A DNA stretch of 64,000 nt from contig NC_045145.1 in assembly GCF_008831285.2 (NCBI RefSeq), positions 19,776,802 through 19,840,801 on the forward strand. Direction: 5' to 3'. A program made the position numbers and the translations under genes. This document shows positions 27,501 to 38,760 of this stretch, piece after piece (positions within the stretch are counted from its first letter, which is position 1; each line of letters begins with the position of its first letter). This DNA is from Nymphaea colorata. Taxonomy: Eukaryota; Streptophyta; Magnoliopsida; Nymphaeales; Nymphaeaceae. The notes under the pieces are model-generated. The model was given only the letters and a program-made list of their open reading frames with translations. It was not told the origin of the DNA and did no database searches.

Positions 27501-27592
27501 ACATGGATTTGTTGCCCCGCCATGTATTTTCTTCTGCACATGCCAGTGCCAACTTTAACCCACTCAAATGTATCAGGCGGTCAAGATTGTAA
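21502..27592 (+). CDS. DUF829 / TMEM53-family alpha/beta-hydrolase-like protein
   Basis: Plant member of the DUF829 (TMEM53) family; biochemical role unknown. Seven exons keep frame across GT-AG sites: 21502-21671, 23828-23885, 23976-24056, 24279-24314, 26518-26757, 26840-26978 and 27099-27592, giving 405 aa. The start MWSDGRFYWGRK is the usual family N-terminus. A hydrolase-like triad is visible: AFSGGTKA with Ser91 after a hydrophobic strand, CSEDDDLAP with acidic residues 207-209, and HVGHY (240-244) with the likely catalytic His. Conserved blocks PVDFTSDVG and RAEYWQTLY lie in exon 5. The C-terminal exon adds the plant-specific SDHFFLPSS and GVLGKILFDVCVPKN and ends KCIRRSRL. Intron 1 is about 2.16 kb and intron 4 about 2.2 kb; each carries a local duplication. 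The length is as expected, with no frame damage. Substrate and location are not evident. Confidence 0.95.
22001..22505 (+). repeat. Tandem duplication of about 245 bp in intron 1 of the DUF829 gene
   Basis: Two adjacent diverged copies, about 22,001-22,255 and 22,264-22,505. They share TTGCTGAATCTTGGCCCTA, TAGGCGCTATCA and AGAGAGGAGCGGGTGT in the same order. The offset is 243 bp at the shared GTTTTTCT. Copy 1 has an extra dozen bases before GTTTTTCT. The frames across it are not coding. Confidence 0.85.
26281..26386 (+). repeat. 53-bp tandem duplication in intron 4 of the DUF829 gene
   Basis: AAAATGGAATAAGAACAGTC begins at 26,281 and again at 26,334. The copies are nearly identical over about 40 bp and then drift in a T-rich tail, so the duplication is young. 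Confidence 0.9.
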
Positions 27593-28145
27593 ATTCTAAT
27601 GTGGGCTGTCATGTACACCAGTGCAATGAAAATCAAATTAGAGAAACAGAAATTCTTCTCTGGTGGTGACCTCTTGTTGGTCCCTTTGCAATAAGAGAGC
27701 AGGATGGAGACCGTTACAGGGCCGAAGGTTTTGAATATCATTTCTGTAAATGTGTGCAATCAATTTCCAAATATGATATGGAGATTACAAGTAATTGTTA
27801 TGATGATGCCCACATAAATAGGCGACCGCCTCCGTTTTCTGAGATTATTGTAGAGGACGATGATAACTTGATAGCTTGGATTTTGTAAATGGGATAGAGT
27901 GACCTTTGTAATTAGCACTTTACTGAAAAATATGATGTTTCTATTTCTTGCCAAGGTTTCCCTACTTTCTCTTCTCCTGCTGCAGTAGTCTGTCAGTTTC
28001 TTTGTGCATTCGCCCTCACATGGTGTTATTGCTTTTGCTTATGCCAACCGTGAAACTAAATCTGGCTGGGCACACGTTCGGTGCTTTGTTGGCTTTGGAT
28101 CTCATAGGAGTTTTGGCTATCCCATCAGGTAGCCCGATACTCATG

Positions 28146-28184
<39 letters not shown>

Positions 28185-28808
28185 GAGAGAAAGAGAGAGA
28201 GAAATTGATAGGTGCTATACACTTAGATGGAAAAAGAACAACCTCACCAACCTTTTCTATATTAGCACTTCAGAGAAAAATTAAAAAAAAAATATGGAAA
28301 CTAAAAAATGTGGAAACTAATGTTAGATGATGAAAATGCTTCATCACCTTGTTTTCACTGTCTTTCTTTCAATTGTCTATTTCAAACAGACCAAGAGTTA
28401 AGGTTGTTCTTCATCAGTATAGCGTTTAAAGGTCTAACACACACACACACATATAACTATATAGTTATATAGTTATCAAAATCTCATATTTCAAACCTTG
28501 AAAGGAATCATTTAGCCTGTCAGGAGATTGAACAATTGATATTAAATTGCAAATATAAAAACTAAACTGTTTTTTTTTTTCAAAAATTGGCAATACCATT
28601 TAAACTAAGGGGAGAGAGAGAGAGAGAGTAAGAGAAATGAGTCTCCTTAAACAAAACCCTTTGTCTTTTTGAGGGGTATTTCAGAATTTTGAAAAAACAA
28701 ATTTGTTTATATATTTGTAACTTGATCTCTATCGTCCAATTTACTTAGAATTTATGGTCTAGATGATTTCATTTAAGGTTTGTGAATATGATTGGTTTAG
28801 TAGCTACC

Positions 28809-28892
<84 letters not shown>

Positions 28893-29120
28893 GTTCCGTT
28901 ACTATAATCAGGCTCAAGCATCATATTGAACGGCTTAGCCCGATTTGTATCTGGCCGAATTTGAGGTGCACATGTATCGGCTTTGGAAAAGTTCCTTATT
29001 TTCAATTAGATTCCATGCAGGAAAAACGAAAAGAAACATCGAATGATCTTATTTGCATCCGTAGGATTAGATTTTGGAATTGGGTTAGTTCTTATATGAA
29101 AACTGTTTCTCAATTAGATT
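27593..29120. other. 3' flank of the DUF829 gene and intergenic microsatellites
   Basis: The first few hundred bases probably include the DUF829 3' UTR. (TA)n runs 28,148-28,180 followed by a GA-rich tail to about 28,203. A short (CA)n is at 28,440-28,453. A longer (TA)n (28,812-28,873) passes directly into (GA)n (28,874-28,892). No gene is recognised. Confidence 0.6.
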
Positions 29121-29121
29121 A

Positions 29122-30109
29122 GGGGCTCGTTTGATTGTCTCTGAGAAAAAGGTTGAAATTTGTACGGGCGGGTGAAATTCTAGCCCAACTGAAAACGCAA
29201 CAAATGGGGTGAAATTTCACCCATTTAACGTAAAAGGGAGCGGGTGAAAGCTCGACTTCCCTGTGCAGCTCCTCCTCCTTCGCATTCCTGCCTTCTCACC
29301 ATCGCACCAGAGGCGTTGCCGCTCTCACCGTCACCCCTCCGCCGTCGCAGCTCCCCTCCACAGGCCGAGCCATTTCCAGCAGAAGGCCTTTCTTCCCCAC
29401 CAATTCCTCTATAGGCCTCCCATGCGTCCTCAGCAACCGAGTCCAGGGGTTATGGGGTTGAGAGAGGCGCTGTCAATGGCGGGCCACGGTTTGCCGGATT
29501 GGAACGGTGGGGGCAACTGAGATTCTGGTTCTGCTGCTGAATGCAGCGATGGCTTCATAAGCGATGTCGTTTTGGGGGAAATTGAGTATGGCAGAGGGTT
29601 TGAACTCACAAACACGGCTAAAACCTTTCGCTTCTAGCTCAACTCATCCTCGATAATTTCGTATAAATCTTCTCATTCACAAAAATTGAACTATCTTCCC
29701 CTCTTTGCTGGTTTCCCCTCCCTTTAATTGAATCTTCCCCTCTATTGCTGCTTTCCCTCCCATGGATTTTCCCCTAACCATTTGTCCTTTATCACTTGAA
29801 TACAAATAAAATTGGATAGTGCATTATTGGAGAATTATAATGTAGAATGCCTCAACACAGTATTCAAGATTCAGTTATTTAGTTTCTCCTTAAACATTCA
29901 GTTGTTTTCTTCTAATTTCTCTTCACATTCAGTTGCTAGTTGCTTTTCTATTTTATGCATGATTAAATTTACCACATTAAATTCTTTATGTGCATCAAAC
30001 AAGATCTCAAATTGAAAGTGAAAAAAATTTCTATCTTGTAAAATTTTTCAAAAAAATAATTTACGATAATAAATTTACCACATTAAATTTCACCCGACAA
30101 TAGACCCTA
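29122..30109. mobile_element. Candidate non-autonomous PIF/Harbinger-like element with GC-rich interior
   Basis: The left end reads TTA then GGGGCTCGTTTGATTGTC. The right end, read inverted, is TTTAGGGTCTATTGTCGGG. Both ends are followed inward by GGTGAAATTT words (sense near 29,150-29,220, inverted near 30,090), giving loosely matching termini of the GGGNCTNNTTGATTG type. The flanking triplets are TTA and TAA, so a perfect target duplication is not kept. The interior at 29,260-29,620 is unexpectedly GC-rich and looks like the 5' part of a gene (open plus frame 29,263-29,520); I could not assign it. No transposase is seen. Confidence 0.35.
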
Positions 30110-30984
30110 AATGCAACCAAAGAAAGAGAAAAGGGAGGAACAAACCAAACCCAACGCCCAAAACTATTTGCACATGTAAGAAGCCATGACTTGCTACAGC
30201 CTTATATGAAAGAAAACTTGAAATAAAAGGATTAAAATCAAATTACCCGTTGTTTTACACAAGTTGCGCAAGAGACAACACATGTGACGAAAACAAATGG
30301 CCGTGCTTGTACTGTTGCTGTTTGCTTTCACGAAAGTTCAGCGTTTTCCCTGAAAGTTCGTCTCAAAAGGCAAAGAAAGAGAAAACACGGAAATGACCTG
30401 TCCACTTGTAGATCAAGAGCAGCAGCGCGTATGGATGATAAGTTGTCAGGTTGAGGTCCCAACTCGGCTGTTCCGCAACTTTCTTGTTCTCCCAAAACAT
30501 CCCAGGTATGGCTTCTAGCACTCGTGTTGAATGGATGTATACCTGTTGTCAATTTAGATTCAATCGTGTTTTCCAAATTTAAAAAACGAAACTGTTCTTT
30601 TACCGCTTGAAATTTAAGAAATTCTGGTCTATTGTTCTTTCAAATTTTAGCCCCAGAAGGCCCTGATCGATTGGTGAGAGCGACTTGTGAGAATCACCAA
30701 CGTGAAAAGATGTCCCAAGTTTCGAATCCCCCTCACAGCAAGGTCGAAGCTGAATCCTTCTCTGCAGGATAATTTCTTGAATGACGCATCTTGACATAAG
30801 CATTTGAAGCCTAGAGGAATAGAAGCCATCGTTCGTGCAAAGTAAACCAAACGCATCTACAAATTGCACGGGATTCCATATCTCTAACAATCAGTCTTTT
30901 ACATGTCAATAGGAAAAAAGGCATTATGTACACCCTAAAGGCCAGGCCAGCTACACATTAAGAGCCATGTATTACTGGGCGGGT
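30110..30984. other. Intergenic between candidate element and membrane-protein gene
   Basis: Minus-strand open frames (30,328-30,576 and 30,600-30,890) have balanced composition, for example GLLCTNDGFYSSRLQML, but no recognised domain. Part of this may be the 3' UTR of the membrane-protein gene, whose stop is at 30,985. Confidence 0.35.
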
Positions 30985-33900
30985 TTATAGGTATATCTCA
31001 GGCTGAAATGGATTCATTCCTTCTTTCATCGGCAGACAATAAGCCATCAATGTCTTCACCACCTTAAAATATCGCCTTCTGTAAGTTGGGAACTTGCTGA
31101 TGCTCCTTGTCATCCCCTGTAACCTGCCAGCTAATGCACATTAGTCTTCCAGTAAAACTCCTTGGATATTTATCAGAAGTGTTCAAGATAATAAGAGTGA
31201 ATAAGAAGTGCTGCACATCAATTGTTCATATGAAGAAGCTCGGCATCCTCGTAAAGGTGAATGTTGCATGAGATGCGTTGAATGAAGAGACCCAACGAAA
31301 AGAATTAAAAGCTATGGGCAAAAGTTCGATACACCTTTTCCGAGGAAAAGGAATAAGTTTTACCTTCTGCTTATGGCTTGAATCTGTGCATTTCTAAGCA
31401 TGTCCTGAGGAACCACCGAACCATTTTCCCAAGCTTCCATTCGTTGAATATTTCCTCCAAACAGGGTGAATTTCTCTAAGAATTTCAGTTCACTCTCTCC
31501 CAACTTTATGGCCTTGATCTGGTCCCTCAAAACAATCACTGGGTTGAAAAACCAATCGAATAGCCGGTCCTGTGGGCCGTTGAGATGGGTGACTTCAATT
31601 CCACCACTCAAAACCAGTCCAGTAGCTCCAGTTTTAATCGAATACAACAAGCTTTGTAAAATTGCATAAGATGGTAAGCCAAGACCAATGATGATAGCAT
31701 GGTTGTTGCTGTCGTTGCTGCTGCTGCTGCACCATTCTTTCAGGTCAGACATCGTTATGGCATTGACATCAATCAGTCCCTTGCCCTTCACTTCACAGGA
31801 CCTCATCATGCCTTCCCATATCTGCTGCATCAAATTGAAAGAAAGTATGTTTTATCATAGCTGGCAGAAAATCGTTATAGGAGACCAGAACAATAAACAG
31901 AAAGTAGGACCATTTATGAGATTGCTGGTGTTCTGATGTTCAGATGGTTGATATAATCTAAACACCCCTGACACTTAGTCAACCAGGTAATTCAAGTCTA
32001 CTAAACAACTAGGGGGAGCTATTCAAGTGACTTATCATTAAAGCCTTTCATGTGCACACGGGTACAATACAACCGAACAAAATATTACACCACTAGGTCT
32101 TCAAAACATTCGCAACATATACTATAAAATTTGAACAAGTCAAATGTAGTGGTTTAGTTCCTCAGAAGAATTCATCATGCAGATACAAAAAATATTATAA
32201 TATTGTAAATACTGATCCAGGTGTTCGTGCTTCCAACTGAAATAGATATGGGAAAGGGAAAATCAACTGAAAACTCAATTGCAAATCATACCTGTACCAT
32301 TTTCACTTCTTGTATTGTTTCTTGAACAGACATTGTAGGAACTAAATTCGGTATAAGCATCCCTGGTGATCCATCAGGCGAAGGCATCTGCTGATGAAGG
32401 GGTGGAAATAAGCCTCCTGGTTCATGGACAGATCCAACTGAAAAACTTGAGGAATGATGGCTTATTTTCTTTCTAAACTGAGGCCTGAGAGTTGGAAGCG
32501 AATATATGCATATTAGATAACAAGGTGCGCATGGATCTGTTTTTCATAACAAATCAACAATACGACAATCCAGTAAAGTGAAGGAAACTTCTAATTTCTT
32601 ACTTTGGTAGGCAGGATCCCTCCCTCAGATAAAGATAATCGTTAGTATACTCATCAAATTCTGCTACCATTGCAACCACGTAGGCAATACCTCTCCTAAA
32701 AGATTTTTCCTGCCACGAATTTGTCGAAGCATGACATGGAGAAATATGCCAAGAAACAAATAAAATTGCCTGTTGTATGTCAAAGAGGAAAAAACTAGAC
32801 AATAGAAGGAATACGTGTGGTGGTACCTACCTGATAAACAACAATCGATCCATACAAGCCAACAAATATGCTTGAGAAAATGGCAAGAACAATACTTGCA
32901 ACGACAATTAAGGGCCACAAAAGAATTGCCAAACCAGCAATTGGCACACAAACAGTTTCCAAAAATGGCCCTTCCCTGCTCACTAGGTCATGCAGCAACC
33001 TCCACCATCCCTTGAAAAGCATGTACGGGCTCTTTACAACAGATATTACTGTGAAAAGAGGAAGCTCTACAAGCAGGCCCATAAGTCCCACCATGATGCA
33101 GGCTGGGACTACCATCAGTCTGCAAGAATATCAAGCAATCACAATTGTATCTTATATTTCAGTCGTTACAAGCCAGAACCATGTCCTAGTTCTGCAACGG
33201 AAAAACCAAGCAATCACCAAAATAATATTTAAAATTTATTGGTACTGATCCAATCTAAATGCTTTAAATAGTTTTCAAGTTGTTACATGCCAAATACATC
33301 AATCCTTCCTAAAAACAGCGAAAATGAAATTGTGATTTATCTTTGGCAGGTTTAGGAAGTAACACATGCAATTCAGTTTGAAGATCCTTTAGCCGAGTCA
33401 TATTCAACACTTCTTGATTGTGGATGAGAGTCCAGGCCATTGAAGCAGCAGACTGCAATGAGGATGGTTTGTCGAGGGAGACAGCTTCCAGTGAATTTAC
33501 CCTATGTTTAACTACATTCGTCTGACTAGCAAGTTTTCCCGTTTGACTGTTTTACTTTCTTCTTAACAAGTTGTGTTAATATAGGTGAAATTATTGTCTC
33601 TATGAAAGAATAGAGGAACTACTTTCTACTTTCTTCTTTCACTCAACCACAAGCCACAGCTTTTCCCCACTACCATCATCACCAGCACCTCATCGCCCTC
33701 CTTCTCCACTATTACCACTAAGATCAGTAACTATTCTTCAACACGAACACACCATCTTTTTTTGATGACCATCACCGTCACACTTTCGCCACGTTTCTAC
33801 CATGATGACCGAATCCTTTCTTTACTACCACTAGTAAATGGGAGCTTTTTCACCATCATCATCATTCATCACTACCTACACCACTTCCTTTTCTTCAACC

Positions 33901-35523
33901 TAAGATGTCAATAATACTACTGTAACAACAATTTTCCTTCCTTTTGCAGTACCAAGTCCAGTATAACCACCACAGCAGTAACATTTTCTTCAACACCGTC
34001 CAGAAAAGAGAGGGATAAGGCTCACGAGAATCAAACTAGAGATGCACCTCCTCACATGCCCCTAGCCAGTCCAGCTATGCTATGCCCTGGAAGCAATATT
34101 CTCTTCAACACAGGCCTCACTCTTCAACATTAAACCTGTTTTCATCACACTAAGAAATGTTAGACCATAATTTTTAACAATAAAAGCATCGCCAGTAGGC
34201 AACTAACCGTCGTACTTCTGTATGCATCCTTTTTTATATGCCACCATCATCAACCATCTCCTTTAACCGTCGTACCTTTTTATGCTTCCTTGTTTATATG
34301 CCACCATCATCCACCATCTCCTTTTCTTCTTCATCCAGTTTAACATAAGGTTGTTGATCCAAATTTGACATAGATATAAGTAAGGCAAAAATCCTCTTTG
34401 CAAATGTACCTCTATTTATATATGTATGAAAGTTGAAAACACGACTCAAGGATAAGCAAACAAATATCTGCAACATATTCTATTTCACTAAGTCTGCTGT
34501 GAAATACTTATGTCGTCTTAGCATTTGTATTGTCCTCTTCAATCCATCTCTTTATAAAGCTTCGAACACTAAACTTTAGGTGATTTGTGCCTCCCTAGAA
34601 TTGAAAATAGGAAGGAGACAGATTATCTGAAAGAACATGAATCAGCAGAGGGTTAGAATAGGAAGCCAACCTTATGGTTTGAGTTTCATGAGAACTATTT
34701 CCTTCCTGCATCTCCTTCAAGAACTGAGAATACGAGTGATAGCAAACATCAGCGCAATCTCGAACAACGGTGCAGCTGCCTTTAACAGTAGCCCAGGTCC
34801 CGTCCTGATCAAGAACCAAATTGGGTATCAGAAATAACAGAAAAGAAGCCGGTAGGAGGGACACCCATATCCCGCTTAAGAAAATTTACCACGAGGCAGT
34901 GCAAGAATTTCCTCGAATGATCATCGATCCTAAAAGCCTCGAAGGTCGCCACCCAAGGTGAAAAGAACCCATATCCGATTCCAACCAGGATACTTCCAGA
35001 GACACCCAAAGCCAACCACAAGGAGAAGACTACTGGCAGAGCCAGTAAGATGACTACCTTAAGTGCTGCATCAAATCGATTGGTCCTGTAAGCGATTAAG
35101 AAAAACAACATAGATTCAGATAAATTGAAAAAAGGAAAACAAAAATAAAACACCAACTTGAAATTGTGAAAAGAAGTTCAAGTTTCAGACTCTCATGGAT
35201 GGCGTACTTTAAAACAGCATTAACGGTCCATACGAGGTGTGCGGGAAATAGCCCAATTATCACCACCGCGTTGCCAAGAATAAAGAGAAAGGATGCAACA
35301 GGACCAAACAATAAGCCTGGCACAAGCGAAACGGGGCATCAAGAAACATGAAGAATCTAATCATTCTGGTGATGAAAATGATGAAAGAGTTGGTTTGCGT
35401 GGCACCACCTTTCAGAGCACCCAAAAGAAGAGCTGTGAAGAAGGCAAGAACAACATAACCGATCTGAGCATATTTAACCACGGAGGGATAACATGATTCA
35501 ATCTCTGGGAATGAAGAACCCAT
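30985..35523 (-). CDS. Plant membrane protein of the uncharacterised At3g27390 family
   Basis: Multi-pass membrane protein of unknown function, conserved in land plants. Nine exons on the minus strand keep frame with GT-AG sites: 35523-35409, 35316-35208, 35085-34890, 34804-34671, 33119-32831, 32709-32603, 32484-32292, 31821-31364 and 31123-30985, giving 579 aa, the usual family length. Hydrophobic segments lie near residues 18-40, 42-70, 78-110, 186-212 and 243-279. Family blocks include FILGNAVVIIGLFPAHLVWT, DGTWATVKGSCTVVRD, KSPYMLFKGWWRLLHDL (214-230) and REGPFLETVCVPIAGLAILL (233-252). After the last membrane segment comes a Ser/Pro-rich linker (about 320-375). A soluble C-terminal region contains IIIGLGLPSYAILQSLL and LFDWFFNPVIVLRDQIKA, then RLQGMTRSISKFPTYRRR near the end. 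No damage is visible. The acceptor of exon 8 could shift by three bases, adding one Gln. Confidence 0.95.
33120..34670 (-). other. Long intron 4 of the membrane-protein gene
   Basis: About 1.55 kb without coding signal. 33,650-34,000 is rich in ACC/ATC/CCA trinucleotides. A roughly 60-bp tandem duplication lies at about 34,205-34,325, with AACCGTCGTAC starting at 34,205 and again at 34,265, each followed by TATATGCCACCATCATC. Confidence 0.7.
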
Positions 35524-35960
35524 CCCATGAATATAGCGGAATCTCTCTCTTTCTCTCTCTCCCTTTCACGTATACAACCGTCAAATATAATGGAGTGAAT
35601 TTTGCAGGAGACGTGGAGGACAAGACAGAGAGGTGGAGAGACAGAGATTCGCGGAAAAGACGCAAGAATGTTCCACGCGGGAAAGGAGACTAATATCCAG
35701 CCAACTCGGATGGGAAGGAGGTGATAAACATATCCTAATGCGCTTAGGCGAGAGGCACTGGTGTGAACATTTGATTTGCTTTTCAAAACTTTTGAAAGCC
35801 CACCGGCGGCGGAGTCTACTAGGCCTTCGAGTCGTTGCTCTGTATATATACGAGCTCAATTCCTCTAATCATCTTCAGCTCCCCATTATAACCATCCGAC
35901 ATAATATGGGTCTGATTAAAGACTCTCGTGCACGGCATCGGATCATGTGTTGTGAAAAGT
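35524..35960 (-). promoter_or_regulatory. 5' flank of the membrane-protein gene
   Basis: A pyrimidine-rich tract (CTCTCTTTCTCTCTC on the plus strand, GA-rich in the sense of the gene) lies at about 35,541-35,562, only about 20-40 bp upstream of the start codon, so it is probably in the 5' leader. No clear TATA box was picked out. Confidence 0.35.
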
Positions 35961-35964
35961 TGGT

Positions 35965-35966
<2 letters not shown>

Positions 35967-36048
<82 letters not shown>

Positions 36049-36063
36049 AAAAAAAAAAAAAAA
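35967..36063. repeat. Compound (TA)n(GA)n(A)n microsatellite
   Basis: About 60 bp of TA (35,967-36,026), then about 22 bp of GA (36,027-36,048), then a run of about 16 A. It abuts the 3' side of the minus-strand LINE relic. Confidence 0.95.
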
Positions 36064-36430
36064 GAGTTGATAAAATGGAAATATATAACAAAATTTGAGG
36101 ACAATAGGTTCCCTAAGTACAAAAACAATCCGCAAAAAATAAACCGCAAAAACAGAAGCAGGAATAAGAAATATACCATACAATACACAGAAAAATAAGA
36201 GAGAGACGAAAGACGGAGCTGCATAGTCACCCAGCCGCAGACGGACAGCGGCGCTTCAACCGAATGGCAAACTGGACATCCCCTTGCACAAGACGAGCCA
36301 CAGAATCTGGCGAAGAGAAGGTGTCTCTGAAGACTCTGTTGTTGCGCTCTTTCCAAATGCGCCACCAAGTTGAAATGAGCCACAGCCTCCAGACATGACA
36401 CCAGGAAGCAGTCAGGTGGGGGAAAGGGCA
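36064..36430 (-). mobile_element. Non-LTR retrotransposon (LINE) 3'-terminal fragment
   Basis: The minus-strand frame from about 36,405 to 36,227 reads SWCHVWRLWLISTWWRIWKE followed by RNNRVFRDTF. This is the characteristic end of the zinc-finger reverse-transcriptase-like (zf-RVT) region of plant LINE ORF2 proteins, where the W-x-IWKERN-x-R-x-F pattern is diagnostic. It stops after RLKRRCPSAAG and is followed by about 160 bp of LINE-like 3' UTR. The reverse transcriptase and endonuclease domains are absent, as expected for a 5'-truncated insertion. On the minus strand the tail ends in T, CT and AT runs and not the usual poly(A). Confidence 0.75.
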
Positions 36431-37600
36431 AAAGAGAAAAAAAGAGAGAGAGAAAAAGGGATTGAAACATCCGGATGTCAGAATAATTTCAGCTCGTTTA
36501 TATATGTAGTCTCTAGAATAAGCATACATAACAACAGCAGGTTTGATAGAAATGACATGCCATTGGATGTTTAATTTCTCTGCGCAATTGACTTGGATTT
36601 CCTATTCTCAGAAGGAAGACGTGCAAGTCATCACCATTATATTTTACTTTTCCATACTCTCCCTGGAGATGTCAACGGTATTACGTGAATTTATTTAAAA
36701 TTTGGAAGATCCAAAGGGTGGTTTTTCAGGGCCAAGCCAAAATTTCTGACTGAGGGTAACCTTTGTCTTTGGGGAGCAATCATTTCCGCGGGCCTAACTG
36801 CCCACATGTATTCCAACCTTTCTTATTCAGCATTACATGCCCACACATTTCCACAAAAATTATTTGTCTTATGTATTAGTTGTTTCCAAACCATATACTT
36901 GCTCATATATTGATGCCTCCATTTCTTGCTTAGCGTCCCTCAATCACTTCCTTATGTATTTCGAGGATCTAAGATCTTTTAAATTAGTGTCTCTCTGCTA
37001 AAAACTTCTGCTGCACCACTAAAAACTGCTAAAAATTGACAAAATCCTCATACCAGATCAAATTTGTTAAGTGTGTGATTGGTCAGTGAAAGTTTACTTT
37101 CCCTTTTGGCGCATTTGATGAGCAGAATTGTTTCTACTGCAATAAACATTATTCCTAAAGTATATTGACAATTACCATAGTTGAGATTCTCCCCTTGATA
37201 TTTCAATATCCTGGTTTTGATGCGTGGTAGATAACTTCATTAAGTTAGTGAGACCATGTGACGTAAGTCCAAAACCATCTACATCTCATCATATGTAAAG
37301 ATTAATGCTATTTGGTTTTTGTTTCTTCTCCTATCTGCATCAATGTGCTATCTGCCAAAGTCAAGGTCCCAGAATTTCAACATGGCAGACGACCTTGCTA
37401 AGTCATGGCGGAGAAACTTTAGCTAAGAAAGCATCACATGTGGATGTGGTTTGAATTTGGCTATCTTGTGTGTTTGGGGTCAAAATCTTCGAGAGTATGA
37501 AAAAGTGATGTATTTATTAGTCAAAACTTTGAACGAATGAGACCGGTTTGTGATACCACATGTATATTAACTAGGGATGTCAAGGGATTATTCTAGAATC
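36431..37600. other. Intergenic, nothing recognised
   Basis: No open frame of interest, no terminal repeats and no recognised domain. Confidence 0.5.
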
Positions 37601-37619
37601 ATATATTTATAGTCTTAAC

Positions 37620-38170
37620 TAGACCTACCTTTTCAGATATTCATATGTTCGGATTAGAATTTGGTTTTGAATATGAATGAAGAAAAGTTTTGTCTGAATA
37701 TGAATATGAATCTAAAATCAGATTTCACAATTCAAATCTGATATGAATCCAATTTTTATGTTTACATCTGAATTTGAATCTAAAATCAAATTTCACAATT
37801 TGAATCCAATCTGAATCCAATTTTTATGTTCACATATGAATTTGAATCTGAATTTTGAACTGAATCTAAATCTGAAACCAGATTTCACGATTCGAACCTG
37901 ATTTTTATATTCACATCTGAATCTAACATATTTTCAAAATGTAAGGTTGTTGGATATAGGATATTTGTTGAAAACTAAATCTGATGCAAATATGAATCTG
38001 AATCCGATGGGATATTTATATATATCCAAACCCGAATCTGATCCAATGTCATGTCTTAAATCCAAATCTGATGATCCGATTTCTTAATCAAATATTTTTG
38101 TTTTCCAAATCTAATTCTGTTGGATGGTTCCGCTAGATATCCAATTGAAATCGGACATATTCACATCCTC
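37620..38170. repeat. Degenerate tandem repeat of GAATCTGAATCC-type words
   Basis: Blocks of about 80-90 bp recur in loose tandem. ATCAGATTTCACAATTC, ATCAAATTTCACAATTTG and CCAGATTTCACGATTCG each precede AATCCAATTTTTATGTT-like or TGATTTTTATATT words. The sequence is non-coding and resembles diverged dispersed plant repeats. Similar material occurs at 3.6-3.9, 19.3 and 61.7 kb. Confidence 0.6.
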
Positions 38171-38295
38171 TTTCCTCCTACAAACAAAAGCACAGGTCTC
38201 TAAGTTGGACAAACGTAGGACAATCATCCTTTGCAAATAGGCACCCAAAAGTTTCTTCTTTTGTTATCAGATGCTGACCATAACATGATGAATGT

Positions 38296-38598
38296 AAGCC
38301 TGGGCATCCAGGCCGGCTCGGCCGGGCCCTATAAGAACCTGGGTACGGGCCGGCCCGATTAAATTATAAAATATATTTTTTAATATAAAAATAATATATA
38401 TATATTAAAAATTGTAATAAAATATTATAATTATATATAAAAGTAATAATAATATTTATTAAAAAACTGTTATGAGGCACACTTGGGCTAGCCCCATAAT
38501 TTTTCCAGCTGGCCCGGTGTCCTTTTTTCTGGGCCCAAGCCCGGGCCTGAGTTGGGCCGAATACCGAGTACCACCGGCAGCCTGGTCCACTGCCTTCT
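38296..38598. mobile_element. Candidate hAT-type MITE, GGGCC-rich ends with AT-rich core
   Basis: The 8-bp direct repeat ATGAATGT occurs at 38,288-38,295 and 38,599-38,606, as expected for a hAT target duplication. The left arm begins AAGCCTGGGCATCCAGGCC and is rich in GGGCCGGCCCG. The right arm has CTGGCCCGGTG, GCCCGGGCCTG and ends CAGCCTGGTCCACTGCCTTCT. The core (38,370-38,470) is almost pure AT. The terminal inverted repeat is poor, so the exact ends are uncertain. There is no coding capacity. Confidence 0.45.
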
Positions 38599-38659
38599 AT
38601 GAATGTGTTTGACGCTGACCTCTGAACAACTCTAAGGTTTTTGGTTTAGTAGAATGAGA

Positions 38660-38760
38660 AAGCCGAAGGGTTACGCTGCATCACCACGGTGGCCCCTCTC
38701 TGTTCCGGGTTCGAGTCTCCATCCTGGCTCACATTCTTCTAGAAACCACTCTCGGGGTGG
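38660..38760 (+). repeat. Possible tRNA-derived SINE head (box B-like)
   Basis: GGGTTCGAGTCTCC near 38,707 fits a Pol III box B (GGTTCGANTCC). A box A-like word is weak (GGTTACGCTGCATC near 38,670). No poly(A) tail or target duplication was established. Confidence 0.25.
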
